From positions 1,187,906 through 1,251,905 of the forward strand of contig FN649729.1 of NCBI GenBank assembly GCA_000310025.1: a DNA stretch of 64,000 nucleotides, in the 5' to 3' direction. A program made the translations under genes and the position numbers. Origin of the DNA: Ectocarpus siliculosus. Its lineage: Eukaryota; Sar; Phaeophyceae; Ectocarpales; Ectocarpaceae. Shown here one piece after another: positions 35,601-48,696 of this stretch. Position 1 is the first letter of the stretch. Every line of letters begins with the position of its first letter. The notes under the pieces are model-generated. The model saw nothing but the letters and a program-made list of their open reading frames with translations, did no database searches and was not told where the DNA came from.

Positions 35601-37450
35601 CAGCGCAGCCGCCCCACCAACCGCCGCCGCCGCCGCCCCCACCCCCCCATAGCCGGGCCCCCCATAGTTGGGCCCCCCATAGCCCCCCACCCCGCCGTGG
35701 TCGCCGTACAAACTGCCGAAGTCAGACGGGGGCGGTGGCGCAGACGGAACGTACATACCCGGCGCCGGCGGGGGGTAGAGCGGCGGCAGTGGCGTGAAGG
35801 GCTGAGACCCGGCCGCCCCGGCGCCGACGGCGGACGTCATCCCGGAGTTTCCTACTGGTTGCGATTCGGAGGCCGACGACGGGCGTCCGGTGGGGGCCTC
35901 CGGGAGGTCGTCCAGGGAGTAACCCAGCGTGGTGGTGGCGATGCCACTGCTGGCCAGGCCCCTGCGCTTGTTTTCCGCGGCGGCCGCCGATGCCGCCGCC
36001 GTGGCCGCCGCGCGTATCCGCCGTTCGTCAGCGTCATCGAGCTGCTTGCAGATCGACTCCAGTATTGGGAAAATGCGCTCCCGTTCCTGATGCGGGTTGT
36101 ATACCGGTCGAAGGAAAGTGTTATTTAGTGAGGCTGTGTCACATTCAACGGTTTTCTTGGCGTGCAGGGAGCGTCTGCGTCCCGCCCTGCGGAGTAGCGT
36201 TGCGCGGAGAGTGGCGTGCGGGCAAAGAGTGCGTCTATGCAGACGGAGTCTCGTTTTCCGCCTGCCACCTTAAACGCAGGATCCGCCCGTGCGCTTGCTG
36301 CTCTGGCGCCCCCGGTAGACTCACCTTTTCCAACCAAATTCTGTCGTTAACAAAAGCATCCTTGGTGTATTTCTTGTGCTTGGGCATTCCGTCCAGCGCC
36401 AGATGCAAGAACCGCTTGATATACACATAGGCCTTGTAATATTTTCCGAGCGGGCGTGAAGGAAACAAGGGCCCAGCGAAGGAATGGGGGAAGTTGCGGA
36501 ACACGTGCGGCACATTGTGATGGGGAGGCTCGCTGGTCTGAGAGAGACCAGAAGATGTACCCATAACGCTGCGAGTCAACGAAAAGAGCACAAAACAAAC
36601 TCCGAAGCGGACTCAACGAAAATCACAACACGTACAAACGCCGTCGACGTTTTTGGGATGAGCGGGGAAAGCCATTACAGCTAAAAACAAACAGTGGCCG
36701 CCAGTGCCGTCTTGAGTCTCTCACTTTATCCCGGCATCTAGGCCAAGCTCTCCCTATCCCGGATGACCATTGATGGAACAAGTGAGGGAGTTGAGGGCAG
36801 GCGGGAAGGCATGAAGGGAGCTCCGAGCACAAGCCAAACGGCACAAAGTAAGCTCTAACTCCAACGACACAAGACAGAAAACCACACAGCAAGAGCTGTA
36901 CAACAGGAAACCATGAGGCAAGTTGAAAATCGGGATGTTCAACACAACGGGTGAATGCGTGCATTTCTACGCCCCTGGGTTTCACGACAGGTGGGCATTC
37001 CTACACTTCCGTGTGGTTGTGGTCGTGGTCGTCTTTTGTTGTTGTCGCCTTCGCCGTGTACCAGACGGGCATGGCAACCGACAACACACGCAGGCATCCA
37101 AAAACCGTGGTCTTCTTCTTGTACTTCAGACGCAGGACACTGGTGTCGTCCAACTCGTGCGCCGTCCCACTCGGTGTAACCCTTTGACTAGAAAGCACGT
37201 TCGCGTGTTTGATTCCGCCAGCCTTTTTCATTGGTCAGCCGGTTATGAAGCGCAGTCGGCACTAGCGCCAAAAAAGAGGCGGCCAAACGGCACTCACTTG
37301 GACGAGCTGTCCTTCGACGTAGTAGGCCTCTCCCTGGAACAAGAGCTGTCTGACGCCGTGGAAGTAGCTCCGAAGGTTCTGGGCGTCCTTGACCGGGGCG
37401 ACAACGCATTGCTCCTGCAGCGCCTCTCTCGTGGGCCCTCTGACGGCCAT
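29637..37450 (-). CDS. STAMBP: AMSH/STAMBP-like JAMM metalloprotease deubiquitinase, ten exons, 477 aa
   Basis: Zinc protease that trims K63-linked ubiquitin from cargo at ESCRT-bearing endosomes. Exons: 37450-37298, 36432-36325, 36086-35568, 35488-35423, 34892-34849, 33848-33719, 32592-32545, 31783-31679, 30929-30826, 29793-29637; every phase agrees. Residues 1-100 match the USP8-dimerisation/MIT-like helices ([21 protein letters not shown]). Residues ~100-300 are an Ala, Pro and Gly/Tyr-rich linker ([13 protein letters not shown]). The MPN+ domain fills 300-477. Catalytic residues are present: Glu331 in GIETCG, His386 and His388 in WIHTHP, Ser396, Asp399 in SSVD. The second zinc site typical of AMSH is kept (His401 or 403 in DLHTHC, Cys444, His450, His452 in CKLKGFHQH). 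The protein ends IVDLR, the family C-terminus; an apparent donor there (CCC|GTAAG) must be ignored. Exons 4-5 are the least certain. Confidence 0.93.
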
Positions 37451-37559
37451 GCCCGATGCGGAGTAGAGCCTGGAACCAACGGCGGCGTATTAAACGTCAA
37501 AGAGAATGATGCGCAATGGAGAATGATGGGTACGCTTTGACTTTGACAATGCGATGGCA

Positions 37560-37675
37560 GCGGACAATTCCCAAGGGGTATCTGTCGACCTAAACTCGCT
37601 TTTTCTGTCCGTGTCATATTATTTCGCATAGCCCACCCCTTGCCCCACCCGGTCTCAAATGCTGATCTCGAGCTA
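37560..37675 (+). repeat. Dispersed ~115-bp repeat, copy 2
   Basis: Same family as 10262-10385: GGACAATTCCCAAG, CCGTGTCAT, ATTTCGCATAGCCCACCCC, TTGCCC and CTCAAA in the same order and spacing. Lies about 110 bp upstream of the AMSH start codon on the promoter side. Confidence 0.7.
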
Positions 37676-40387
37676 TAGTGCAACTCTGGGCGCCTCAAGT
37701 ATGGTTCGGTAAGGAATCGCAAACCATGACCCCTCCCCGAGTTTGAGCAGCTTCCACCTCCTGTGGCCGACACGACTCGACAATGACTGTTCCTTGTCTG
37801 TTTCACCATGGGAACGGCCGGTTGAACAAAGAAAGGGGGTCCTGCGTGCTGCGCGCCACAATCTTCCATTCTTGGTTTATTTCTTGCTGAGTGATGTTCG
37901 ATATGTGCTGCAAAGCTCGTAAGGTAATCGTCTCTGTAGGCTGCGCGCGTTCCTCGCGTAGGCAGCGAGTTGCTCGCGTATAGGTAACGATGCGCATCTC
38001 TTGCTTTATTGTCTTTGGTGTCCTCATCCATGAACATTAACAGCAGTTCGAGACAAAGACCAACAACACGTACGTAATTGGGAACTTGAGCGATAAGGTC
38101 GATGGTAGCACAACCTCCGTACTTGTGTACACACGTATTATAGCTATGAGAACGGTCGACGCTTTTCTTGTAGAGGTGCACATCTAACACGGACGGCAGG
38201 CGTATTGAGGTAGTTCGTCCGTGGTGCTTGGTCTCTTCTCTAGTCATGTTCATTATTTTTGTTGTCACTAGTACAACATTTTTCTTCGTCACTACATACT
38301 TCTACAACAATACCAAAAGAATAAAGTCCGTCTGTAGATTCCGGATTTTGTTGCTGTCTGAGTAAACGAGGCTACCCGTGCACCCGGCTGCTGCATGTGA
38401 CACGATGGGCGCTGCCAGGTAAAGGGCGTGGCCATAATCTGCAGTGCCTATGTGGGAGCTTTCGGGGGTTCAGAGCGGCGAGAGCGCTTTTTCTATGCTC
38501 TCCTCCGCCTCCTCGCTGAAGCCTGTCGGATCTGGCTCTATATTATGGTTGTAGACTATGAATATTTTTTTATTGTATTCATGCTTTGTTTCTTGGGGGT
38601 CCTCCATCCGCCCACCCACCAATATATCGTAGTTTTTGTTGGATGTTTTTCTTGCCATGTATCGGGTATGGCTGTGTGTGAGCTCGAGGGATAGGGTCGA
38701 CGGCAGCACACTTGTGTGCGTAGGAAGCTATGCGAGGGTTTGGAACAAGAGGGTTACCTGGGGAAGCAAACGTCCCACTTCTCCTTCCATTGCTCCCACC
38801 CCCTACTGTTATCATAATAGCGTGTAGTGCTTGTTTGTCCTATTGGGAAAAAGTGATTATTTTCGCGCCGCCCCGCCCGCCCCAGCGCCGCCGCGGGCTG
38901 TCACTCACTGCTGTAGTCTGCCACCGCGTGGCGGACAACCACGTGTTGCGTGCAAATACGGGTTTGAGAGCAATCTCCGCCGCCTCTCCCACGACTGGAA
39001 CAAGTTTGTTGTCTTCGGAGATCATTGTGAGCTGTGGTGCTATATTCTTAGCAAGAAATAAGAAAATACTTTCTACGATAATAAAGAAATCTGCAGGATG
39101 CGACAGCCCCCCTCCCAACGAGCAGCCCATTTTTAAAAGATGTTTGAGCGCGTCGATAGGTGAAAAAAGCTGTTTGAGAGGGATCGTGATGTACATGTAC
39201 GTACGTGAAAAAAAAAATCTCTAGGGGGAGGGATTTTTGATCGATGGTGTCCGGTGTCTAGTGTCCGGTGTCTGTGCGTCGATAAATACACACGAGATTG
39301 GAGCCCATTTTACCATCTAGGCACCAAACTGCAACCTAAAAGTTGTGCACAGCAAGTAGCATTTTGCCCGAGCTGTCCCAACTGCTACCTTTTCAATCCG
39401 TACTCGGTGCGTCGAGATAGCACAGCATCTGTGCTGATACCTATACCTAGGATTCACGCGCCCCGCCGAAAAACCCAGGCAGGCGTGATTTTTTTTGTTC
39501 CGCCGGTCGGTGTGCTCAGCAGCTGTTGCAAAACACACACGACACAGAGACAGGGAACATGGACAAGGCGGGCGGGAGAGACACTCACACCACCGGGAGA
39601 GCACGGCGGGAGGGTGTGCCCAATACTATACTGCTATCGGCGGAGCAAGCGAGAGGAGAGAAGAAGAAGCGCTGTGTTGTTGTTGTGCGTGTTGCGAGCG
39701 GCGGCGTTTTTTTTGTCGTCAGCGAGAGAGAGGACAAGAGCACACCAACACGCCGCTAGACACCACCATTGATGATGCATGTACTGCTGTAAACCTCTCT
39801 TGTTGTGTGCGATGGCCTAGGGTGCCACCTGTGCCTTCCGTGTGCTAGTCTAGTCACAAATCACACGCTCTGGAGTTGCCTGTAGATAAAGCTCGAACCA
39901 GAGGTAGGAGCACAGTTTTTTTTTTTTGGCGCTGCTATGCGTATATACATAGCTCATGCGAACACATACCCTCCTCTCTCTAGCTCATGATGAGGAATAC
40001 CACCCGCCTCTTGTAAATCACACTGGCGCCCCCCAACTCAACACTGATGTGTGGTATAAACGAGCCAATGGTAACAACGCACGAGCCTTCTGCAGGTGCA
40101 TTTTTCCACAAAAAGGCTACCCTCTTGTAATTTTAAAGAAAATTAACGACTTCGCCTGATTCTTCGACCCAAAAACGACGGAATCGATGCTCGATGTAAT
40201 GGCATTTGACCCCTTCCTTCAGAATCAATCACCTAAGAGCTGTGTGGAACTCTCTTGCACACTGAACAGAGGGGCACACATGCCTCCGCATAAAGCCTTA
40301 ATCTAGCATGATGTCATGCCCTTTCATCCGACGGCGCCAAATAACCATGTTCAACCATGATCACATGTCTACCTCCAAATACCATAA

Positions 40388-40691
40388 CATCGACCCGATT
40401 TGACGTTTCTGAGTTTTTTTGCCCGTTCTGTGTGTATCATCGCTCGCTACCACCGCATGGGGGTTGACAGTTACTCACTATTTGTCAGGCTCTGCTGTGT
40501 ACGTGGAGCATGGTCTGATACGTTCAACCGCATGACCTCCATCGACCCGATTTGACGTTTGAATTTTCGCGTTTTCGCCCGTTCTGTGTGTATCATCGCT
40601 CGCTACCACCGCATCGGGGTTGACACTTACTGACGAGTCAGGCTTTGCTGTACGTGGAGCATGGTCTAATACGTTCAACGGCATGACCTCC
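40388..40691. repeat. 152-bp tandem duplication
   Basis: Two adjacent units start CATCGACCCGATTTGACGTT and end CGTTCAAC(C/G)GCATGACCTCC. Both contain CCCGTTCTGTGTGTATCATC. They differ by small indels and substitutions, so the duplication is not brand new. No ORF spans it. Confidence 0.9.
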
Positions 40692-41582
40692 AGGGGCTAC
40701 CCATTGCTCCAGGTACTGAATGTAAGTAGGAGCTGCGCGAGCACATCGTCGTTACAGCAGTACATGCAACCTACAGTACGTTCCAGCCCGTGATAGGGAT
40801 GCTGGCTTATGTGTAAAACCAATCGAAAGTGGCTACGGAAGATTGTCGCACCTTGGGTGTTGGTGCGAAGACCAACAATGGTCCTGACCACAAAGCGGAA
40901 TTTTCAAAGGGCAAGCAACTATTCTCGCTGCTGTGCTGCTGCACGCGGGGAACGTTCTCCCCTCGCTATCGTAGGCAAGACGACGAGCTGGAATGATAAC
41001 AACTTCGCGAGCGGTGCTTGCCCGCCAATATTTTTGCAAGACCTTCGAAGGGTTATATCTCGTTCACTTCGACCAATCTCTAAGAGGAAGAACAACCGCC
41101 ACCACCAGCAAGAAGCAAGAGTGTTGTGCCCATTGCCTCCACTGCTGTGTTGCACCGGCGTGTTGCATTTACGGGCGAGTTACATACACCAGCAGCATTG
41201 CTCCGCAAACAATTACACTGGGTTTTGAGACCCTCACCTTTTCGCTCAAACCTTTCTCTTTGGCCAACCCCGGCTCTTGTCTTTCTTCTGTCCGGGCTTC
41301 GGTTCCTTACAAGGTCTCACCTTCCAAAGTCCAGCACGCGATACTGCACAGAGCAAGACAGAAGACCTGAGACGGCGACACACCAAACCAAAGACCCAGG
41401 GTTATTATAGTTATAGTCTTTGCACCAAACAGATCTCACCTGGGGGGCTACGCAATATCATACTCATGTAACTCACATGTCCTTCGCAGTTTCGTCCCTT
41501 GCCCCGCCTTCGTATTTGATTTGTCGTATTGCGTTAGGCTGACACACCCACCCCACTTTGTGCGCAGCACACACCCGCATCC

Positions 41583-44500
41583 ATGCCTCCGGACAGTACA
41601 AGCGATGCCTGTGCCCCTAGTGAGGAAGAGGTGTCTATGCTGAAGGGCGTAGGTATGGAAGGTTCACGAAAACCTTCTTCACTCAGCGCAATCCACATCA
41701 CGGATGTTGTCAAGGTAAGGCGAATCACCACGAGGTCCATTTACGTCAACGTGCACTACACGGCGTTTAGTACAGCAGTAAATAGTAGTTTTACAGGAAG
41801 GTCACGCCGAAAGCGCACCTCCCGTAGAATTGCAACCATGCTGTTTTGACCAGGGTGTTGTATTGGAGAGCCTGGTGTTTGGTCTTTTCTATGGTTTACC
41901 AGATCGCTTGGGAAGTGGCAGCGGCGTGTTGTCTCGAGGGATCAGCGGTACGCAGAGTATCCCAGCAGGGTTCGCGGGATGTGCACTTGTCGTCAGCCGT
42001 CTGCACCACGAGCCATCTCTCCATCCTTGCCCGCAACCGGCGCACGCAACGGGAGCTCTAGTATTGTTAGTTAGCCCCTACAGAACACAGCAGCCTGATT
42101 CGTATCCTACAGCAGGCAGGCGTGTTTCATGGAGCCCATGCCTGAAATCTTAATCTTGACGTTGCGGGCGTGCTGCTATAACCGTCACCACAACCCTCTC
42201 CGTTGCGCCATATGCTGCCTGTGTGGTGTCCCGTCCAGGTTCTCCTCTTCGTCGACATGCTCTCCGTCGATCTGGTGGTTCCTCTGTTGTCCTCGTACTT
42301 CAGAGATCTGAACATCAGGTGGGTGGATGTGCGACTTCAAAGTATTTACATTGTAGACTTCAATTTGTGTTCCTCTCTCGTCAAGATTTCGTTCTGATCC
42401 CAGTCAGGAGTTGGTGCCACTATTGAACGTGGCCACGTATCGACCTGTTTCTCGCACGTGCATACACTCCCGGTCTACCTTTGTCTCTGCCCCCCACGCA
42501 CGAGCGTGAAGCTGCTGCAGCAGTTAGTTTGTTGTTGCCCGTCTTGGCGAAAGGCAGTGGTATGGCGGTTGGCACCCCAATTCTCTCCCCGCGATGAAGG
42601 CGACACGTGGCGACATCCCAGGAAAACAAGCACGGGATATGCGTGGTAGCTGTAGGAATTGTGCATAGCCGAGCACGTGTCAGACGTTGGCGAGGCGCTT
42701 GAAAAAAAATCGAACTTTGAGCGGACCGAGAGTCGGCACTAACCGCTGCTGCGCATCACACCGACTGAAGCAAAGCCCCCTTCTCTGATGCTCTCGAGTT
42801 GTGCTTCCTCTCTCTCCTACTACTCTCGTTCACGACATGCCTCGCGAGCAACGGCACACGTGTCCGTTCATGAAAGCGTGTGCGTTAGAGGCCGGCAGCC
42901 GGCGTTTGGGGATGGACCGCATCCTTGAATGCCTCCCGTGCCGAAATGGTAGAAAAAATATATAGCTCCTCGGGCGTCGCCGCTACAACGTGGGATTCCG
43001 CAACTCCTGTTTCATCTTGGTATCAATATGCCGTACCCTGCCCCGCACATACGAACACATCCTGCTCCTACCGACAGCGCAGAGCCTTCTCTTGGCGTTT
43101 GACCACGTCCCTTGCACCAACGCAGCACGGAGCAGTATGGGCTCATGTTCTCCGCCTACAGCCTGTCCCAGATTGTCGGGGGCTTGGTTCTGGGAGCGCT
43201 GAGCGATCGTGCTCTGTCCCGCCGCACCGTGCTCCTCATTTCCTTCCTGGGCAGCGCCTTGAGCTACGGCACGATTGGCCTGTCCAGCTCGTTGACCATG
43301 CTCCTGGTGGGGAGAGTCGTGGTCGGCCTGGTGAAGCAGGTGTGTTGTCTGTGTGCGGGAGGGGTCGTGTCTTCGACGTGCTGGCGTGCCTGGCAGCCGA
43401 AGGTCGGTGCGCGGAAAGACAGGCGGACGCTTGGGTGCGGCTCCTTCTTACACCCGACACTATCGCCCTCACCTGTCAACATCTTCCCGCGGTTCGTCTC
43501 GCCTGTGTCCTGATTCCCACACAGACGGTGACAATATCAACCGCGATTGTCAGCGAGCACACGGCTAAGGAGGAACGTTCAGCAGAAATATCCAAGCTGG
43601 GGGCCGCCATGACCTTCGCTTCCATCGTGGGGTCGGCCTGCGGTTCGCTCCTCTATCAGAAAAGAAAGACGTTCCCCCCGCTGGTGAGGCCTTCGACGGC
43701 GTTCGTGTGTAGGGGTAGGGGAGTGCTTGATTGCAGCTGACTGTGATGGGCGTAAAAATGGAAAACCCAAGCCGCATCCAACAAGCTTGCGTTTGAAGCA
43801 CGGCACCAAGAAGAGAGCGCATGTGTCGCCTTCGTCGACGCGTTTTTGCTGCGCGTGGTTGCTGTGGTGCGTGGAACAGGTCGCTTGCGCCCTCTTTTTG
43901 CTGAACGCAGCCTTGGCTCTCATCCTCTTGCCGTCCGGCAACGGGAGGGAGGTTGGTGGCTGGACCGATGCCGCTGCTGGTGCGAAAAAGAAAGACGACG
44001 ACATCGTAAATGGTAGCGACAACAAGGACGACACGTTGACAACAGCAACGCCCGCATTAGACGGCGGTGTTGGAAAGAGTGCGGAGAGGGGGGAGGATTC
44101 AAGCTCCTTCTCCTCCGCCACCAGGCGGTTCTTAGCCAACTTCAAGAAGGCGTGTCGCAGCGGTCCCACCCTGCGCATCCTGGCGGCAAAGTTGATTTTT
44201 GGCTTCTTGTTCAGAGCCTTGGGCTCCCAGAATTTTGTCGGGTGAGTTTCGACGTTCGTGTGTAACCTTTTCGGTCTGATGTTTTTTTGCTTCTGGTAGA
44301 AAACTTTAGCGGCCAACGCTTTTCATGGACCACAAGTGGCGAAGCAATTCGATGTGATAGCCACAGGACTTTGGAATATTTCTTCTGTGGCCACCCCTTC
44401 GCTCTCGGCCCCATTGCGACGAAAACCACAGCTATGAGGCCCTTGATTTCGCCTCATGCTGCGCGTATGTAAGTGGCAGGGTTTGTGTAAAATGTCAGGA

Positions 44501-45949
44501 AAAGTTATTCAATATCACTTGGTCCAATGCGTAGACGAAATGAGTTGAATGGACACAGCGGTGACGCCTGTCTGCACGGCAACAACACGTGCATGTCACC
44601 TAGGCATAAATTTTCTGGAAGAGAGTAAGCCATGAGGCGTTGCATCCACCCGTTGCCTTGACAACAGCGGTTCCTTATTCTGTCGACAACCCAACCCGAA
44701 ACTTGTGGTTGGCCTTGTCAAGGCGTATTTCACAGGGCTATGCCATCTCTCCAGGTTGCGAGTCAGACCTGATTTCGGTGTCTATCTCCAAGTAGCCCTC
44801 TTAGGACCCCCGAAAATCGGTCGCTCGTTGCCGCTCCCTCCCGGTCATCGCCTCGAGCAGGTACTATGAGGAGAGGTTTGGCGTCGCGAGCGCGAGTCTA
44901 GGCTACATGTCTTCATATACGGCGGGCCTGAGTTTCTTCGTACAGGTGGGTAAGGCGGAATATCTGGTCAAGCGGTTAAACCTACGCTGCCAAAGCCTCC
45001 GTTTTCCTCGTCCTGGGAGACACAGAGAGAGGGACACACACACACACAGCGAGAGGGGGGGAGAGAGAAGAGAGAGGGGGAGAGAGAGAGAGAGAGATTT
45101 GTGCCTGGAGTCTTTGACAAAGGAGGTGTACTACCCCCACCCCTCCCCCGCCGTTCCTTCCTCTCGAGTTTTTCTTCCTAGGGCTGAACCAAGCACGGTG
45201 TTGTTGTAATGCTTTCCTAGCCATTTTTTTCCGGTGACATTGCCACAACATAGTCATCGCTTCTCTGTGACGGCACTGCGGAACAGTTGGGACACGATTC
45301 TCAGGGGGGTTCCTCGTGGAAAACCGAATAGAAAACTGCTCTCTTACACACACACGTACCCTCGGTTGCCTGGCGCCCCTCCCCCTCCTCTCACAATCGC
45401 GACCGCTCCTAACTACCTTGACACCCACACTGCCAGCTCTACGTGGTGGGCCGCCTGGCTTCTTTGGCCTCGGAAACCCATCTGGTGGCCATGTCTCTGG
45501 CCGTCGTGGCGCTCATGAACCTCGCCGAGGGGGCTCCGTCGATCATCGGGTTCTGGGGTTACCTCGCCCTCCTCATCCCGGCGAGGACGGTAGCGCACGG
45601 CACCCTCCAGGCGTGCCTGCAGTCGATGTTCACGCAGCGGGTGCCCCAGGGAGACCTCGGGGCCGCCCTCGGCGTCCTGAACGTCCTGTCGTCGGCGAGC
45701 GGAGTGGTGGCGCCCGCCTACGGGGGCAAGCTGATTGGCTACCTCGGGATCTTGGCGCGGCCGACGGTGAACGCCGCGCATTACGCCGCGTTCTTCGTGC
45801 TGTGGTGGGTGATGGAGGTTGCGAGAGGGCGCGCGCCGGCGGAGGGGGAGGGAGGGTCGAGGAAGCCCGAGAGCGTGGCGGACGGCCCTGTGGGGGAGGC
45901 GGCGGTAGATGCCGGCGATGGTGACTCTCCAAGCAAAAAGATCGATTGA
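41583..45949 (+). CDS. SLC22A18: Major facilitator transporter, SLC22A18/TetA-like, seven exons, 514 aa
   Basis: MFS drug:H+ antiporter-type carrier, in animals the SLC22A18 (TETRAN/ORCTL2) organic-cation transporter; expected in a cell or vacuolar membrane. Exons 41583-41714, 42239-42318, 43126-43339, 43525-43683, 43880-44241, 44861-44945, 45437-45949; phases all match. TM1 is in exon 2 (LFVDMLSVDLVVPLLSSYF), TM2 and motif A in exon 3 (GLVLGALSDRALSRRT), TM4-5 across exons 3-4 (LVGRVVVGLVKQ, then TVTISTAIV and KEERSAEISKLGAAMTFASI). The central loop in exon 5 is long and polar (about 70 residues, Lys/Asp- and Ser-rich), as in two-lobed MFS carriers. The C-terminal lobe holds APAYGGKLIGYLG. 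The tail is acidic, ending SPSKKID. The 44-residue N-terminus is cytosolic-like. Substrate cannot be told from sequence. Confidence 0.9.
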
Positions 45950-47509
45950 TGGATGGACCGTTTGGAAGGAATTTGTTTATATGACCATATTATGGGGTAG
46001 ATGTTAAAAAAGGAAAAAGGATAATTTGGAAGATATTTGTAGAGGTGACGTTTTTATTTTTAGACTCATCTTTGGTCCACCGATGTGATCTTTTTCTGGG
46101 ACTGGGTGTGGTTTTCCACGAGCAACAGCACTCAATCTCGCGCGGACGCGTGAGCAACGACGAGATGGGTGACCGTAAAAGTAACTCCACGATCTGCCTT
46201 TTGCTGCAATCTTGGAAAAAGACGACTAGAGACATTGGTCGTGATCGCGACGATATTATTGTGGGGAGGGCGAGCAAGAGGATCGACGCCTGCAATAGTT
46301 TTCTGACGCGCTTGGGTGTACGCCAAGGCAGGAAAACTGCCGTACGTCTGCCAGGATGGGGTGCGGGACCTCGCTCGCGTAGTGGTGTGTTCCCGAGCCT
46401 GAAACAGTGGTAGCCAGCAGTCAAGCTCATTGCTGAAATGGTATTGTATGTGTTGAGCCTTCGTTCACTAAACGGAACGTGGTATTTATTGTGGATTCGA
46501 CATACCGTTGGCTTGACGTCTATGGTACACCTCAAATGTACTGTACAGAAGGCAGAGCGCCCCCCCCCCCTGGTTCAACAGCTTGGTATACGTTGGAGTT
46601 GAAGCTCCGTGTTCACAAGATGTTTGATTGTAACCGGTTACCACCACGTTGTGGCTAAATAAGGCCGAAAAAAAATAACACAGAACAATCCATGACAACA
46701 ATCCCTCCCCGCTGAGACACAAATACATAGCACGTATTTTCAGGGATAGGTCTGTTGGCATGATCGGTCAGTCGGTGGCATGATCGGCCCGTCGACACCA
46801 CCACGATATACTTGCAACGCGCACACACCAAACGCACAGCAATAACAGTGTAACACACAAAAAAACAGCATAACACACAAAAACTTCCCCCCTATGCGCT
46901 TCTTCCGCCCAGAGGAAGAACAAGGGCGCTTCAGCAAATAACCCCGGTGCACACGCTTTCGCAACGCACGCTTGTGTGAACACAACCAGCCGCCGTGCCT
47001 TCTTCCAAGGGGCACGACCCCACAACCAACACTAAAAATAATCAATCACACCAGTCCCAACGGCCCGCCGTTTCCACCCAGCGTAGTACCTGCCGTCGAG
47101 TAGATAGCACGCAAGACTAAGAACGGGGCGCGCCCCGCGTACCCACCCATTAGTGATGCTACACCTGCTGCAGTACAGTCTACTCTCCTGACGTAATCTA
47201 CTCTTGCCGAGGAACAACAAGTCCCGAACGGCTGTGTTCTGTCCCTACCTTGTGTCAAAGAGATGCTCTCGGAATTGTTACCCCCAGAAGCTCCGCCGAA
47301 GTGGTGCTCCCAGTCGCAAGAGATTTACCTACCGACGCACCCAAGGCCAACTTGTTGCCGGAGAGCACAACAACGCCCTCCTCTCGGCCACAACATTAAG
47401 GATCTCCATTAAGGCTCTCAGGCAATCGCGCCGACAGCGGCAATACTTACACCAAGGCCTTCCGAAAAGAAAGAGGACCGCCAACGAAAGGCGACGCACA
47501 CCAAGTCAG
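45950..47509. other. Convergent intergenic region
   Basis: 1.56 kb between the stop of the plus-strand transporter and the stop of the minus-strand GFA-like gene, so both 3' ends lie here. It has a poly-C run near 46560. No further gene is supported. Confidence 0.6.
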
Positions 47510-48651
47510 TCATGCCTGTGCGGCGGCGTAGCCCCCAGACATCACCGAAGGTGGTCTCAGAAGGCCACCACCGCCACCGCCATTCTGTTGATAGCTCTGC
47601 GCGCCGTTGCTCCCTCCCTTTCCCATCCCAAGGATGGAGGTAGCAGCACCGCCGCCGCCGCCGCCGCGCCCAACCATGGACGCGAAACTCCGGCTGCCGC
47701 CGGACGACTCCTCTCCGTCGTCGCTGTCCTTGGAGGCTACGCCTTCGGCCCCCGGGCTGGAAATGACGGTGCTAGCGTGCGGGGTGGCCGGGGTCGAGTC
47801 GACTGCATGGGGGGGGGTAGACGGAGGGATGCTTGGATCAGGGACGAATTTGGGTTTTCTCAAGTTTTGGAAAGTACGCAAGACTTTTCGGGGCTTGTGC
47901 TTCGTCTCGCGATGCATCCCACAGGTAGCAGAATAAACTACAACGCTACACCAAATGCTGACGGCTAACCATTCGAGCGCTTGATAAACTGTGTCACTGG
48001 TGTGATTTCTGGAAAGGTTCTGGAACGGTTGTGGTGCCTGCACTGTACTTCTTCGAACTTGACGTGGCAAACAACACTGATTTGCGGCCAACAACACATG
48101 CGGCCAAAAGGTATGGTATCAGCGCCCGCGAAGCATATGGTATCTTTTACCGACACACTTCAAAGAAGCTGCGACGATAACGGGTGGCGGAGCGTGTGTA
48201 CGGCGGGGTGCTTACAAAGATACGGTGCAGCTGCTGGCCGCAGTCGGGGCCGCGAATGTGCTTGCAGAAGGACTCGCTCAAAACTCTGCCGTCCCCTATT
48301 CACCTCCACGCTCTTATCGGTCTCTGCCGCACCAAGCGTGTTCCTCCCGTCGACCGATTGAAAACTCCTCAACGGTGAGCAACCCGTGTTAGAGCTGGCG
48401 GCCCTCAGCCTAGAACAAACCGCACACAGAGAGATACCAAAACTCCCTCCACAAACGTGACCAGACAAAAGCACTTACCAGACCGCGACCTTCGTCGTTG
48501 CACTCCAGATCCAGGAACCCCTCCACCCACCGGGTACCCATTCACGCCCCAACTATTCGCACCCGGAGCCCCCGCGGCACGCTCATCCCCGGCTCTTCGC
48601 GAAAGCTCGCCCCCCCCGCCCTCTCCCCGCATGATCTGCTGCTGCGGCTGA

Positions 48652-48696
<45 letters not shown>

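Larger units (their letters stand above)
37451..41582. other. Divergent intergenic region between AMSH and MFS genes
   Basis: About 4.1 kb between opposite starts at 37450 and 41583. It holds one copy of a ~115-bp dispersed repeat (37560-37675) and a 152-bp tandem duplication (40388-40691). ORFs here are short and show no motifs. Promoters of both genes presumably lie at its ends. Confidence 0.6.
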
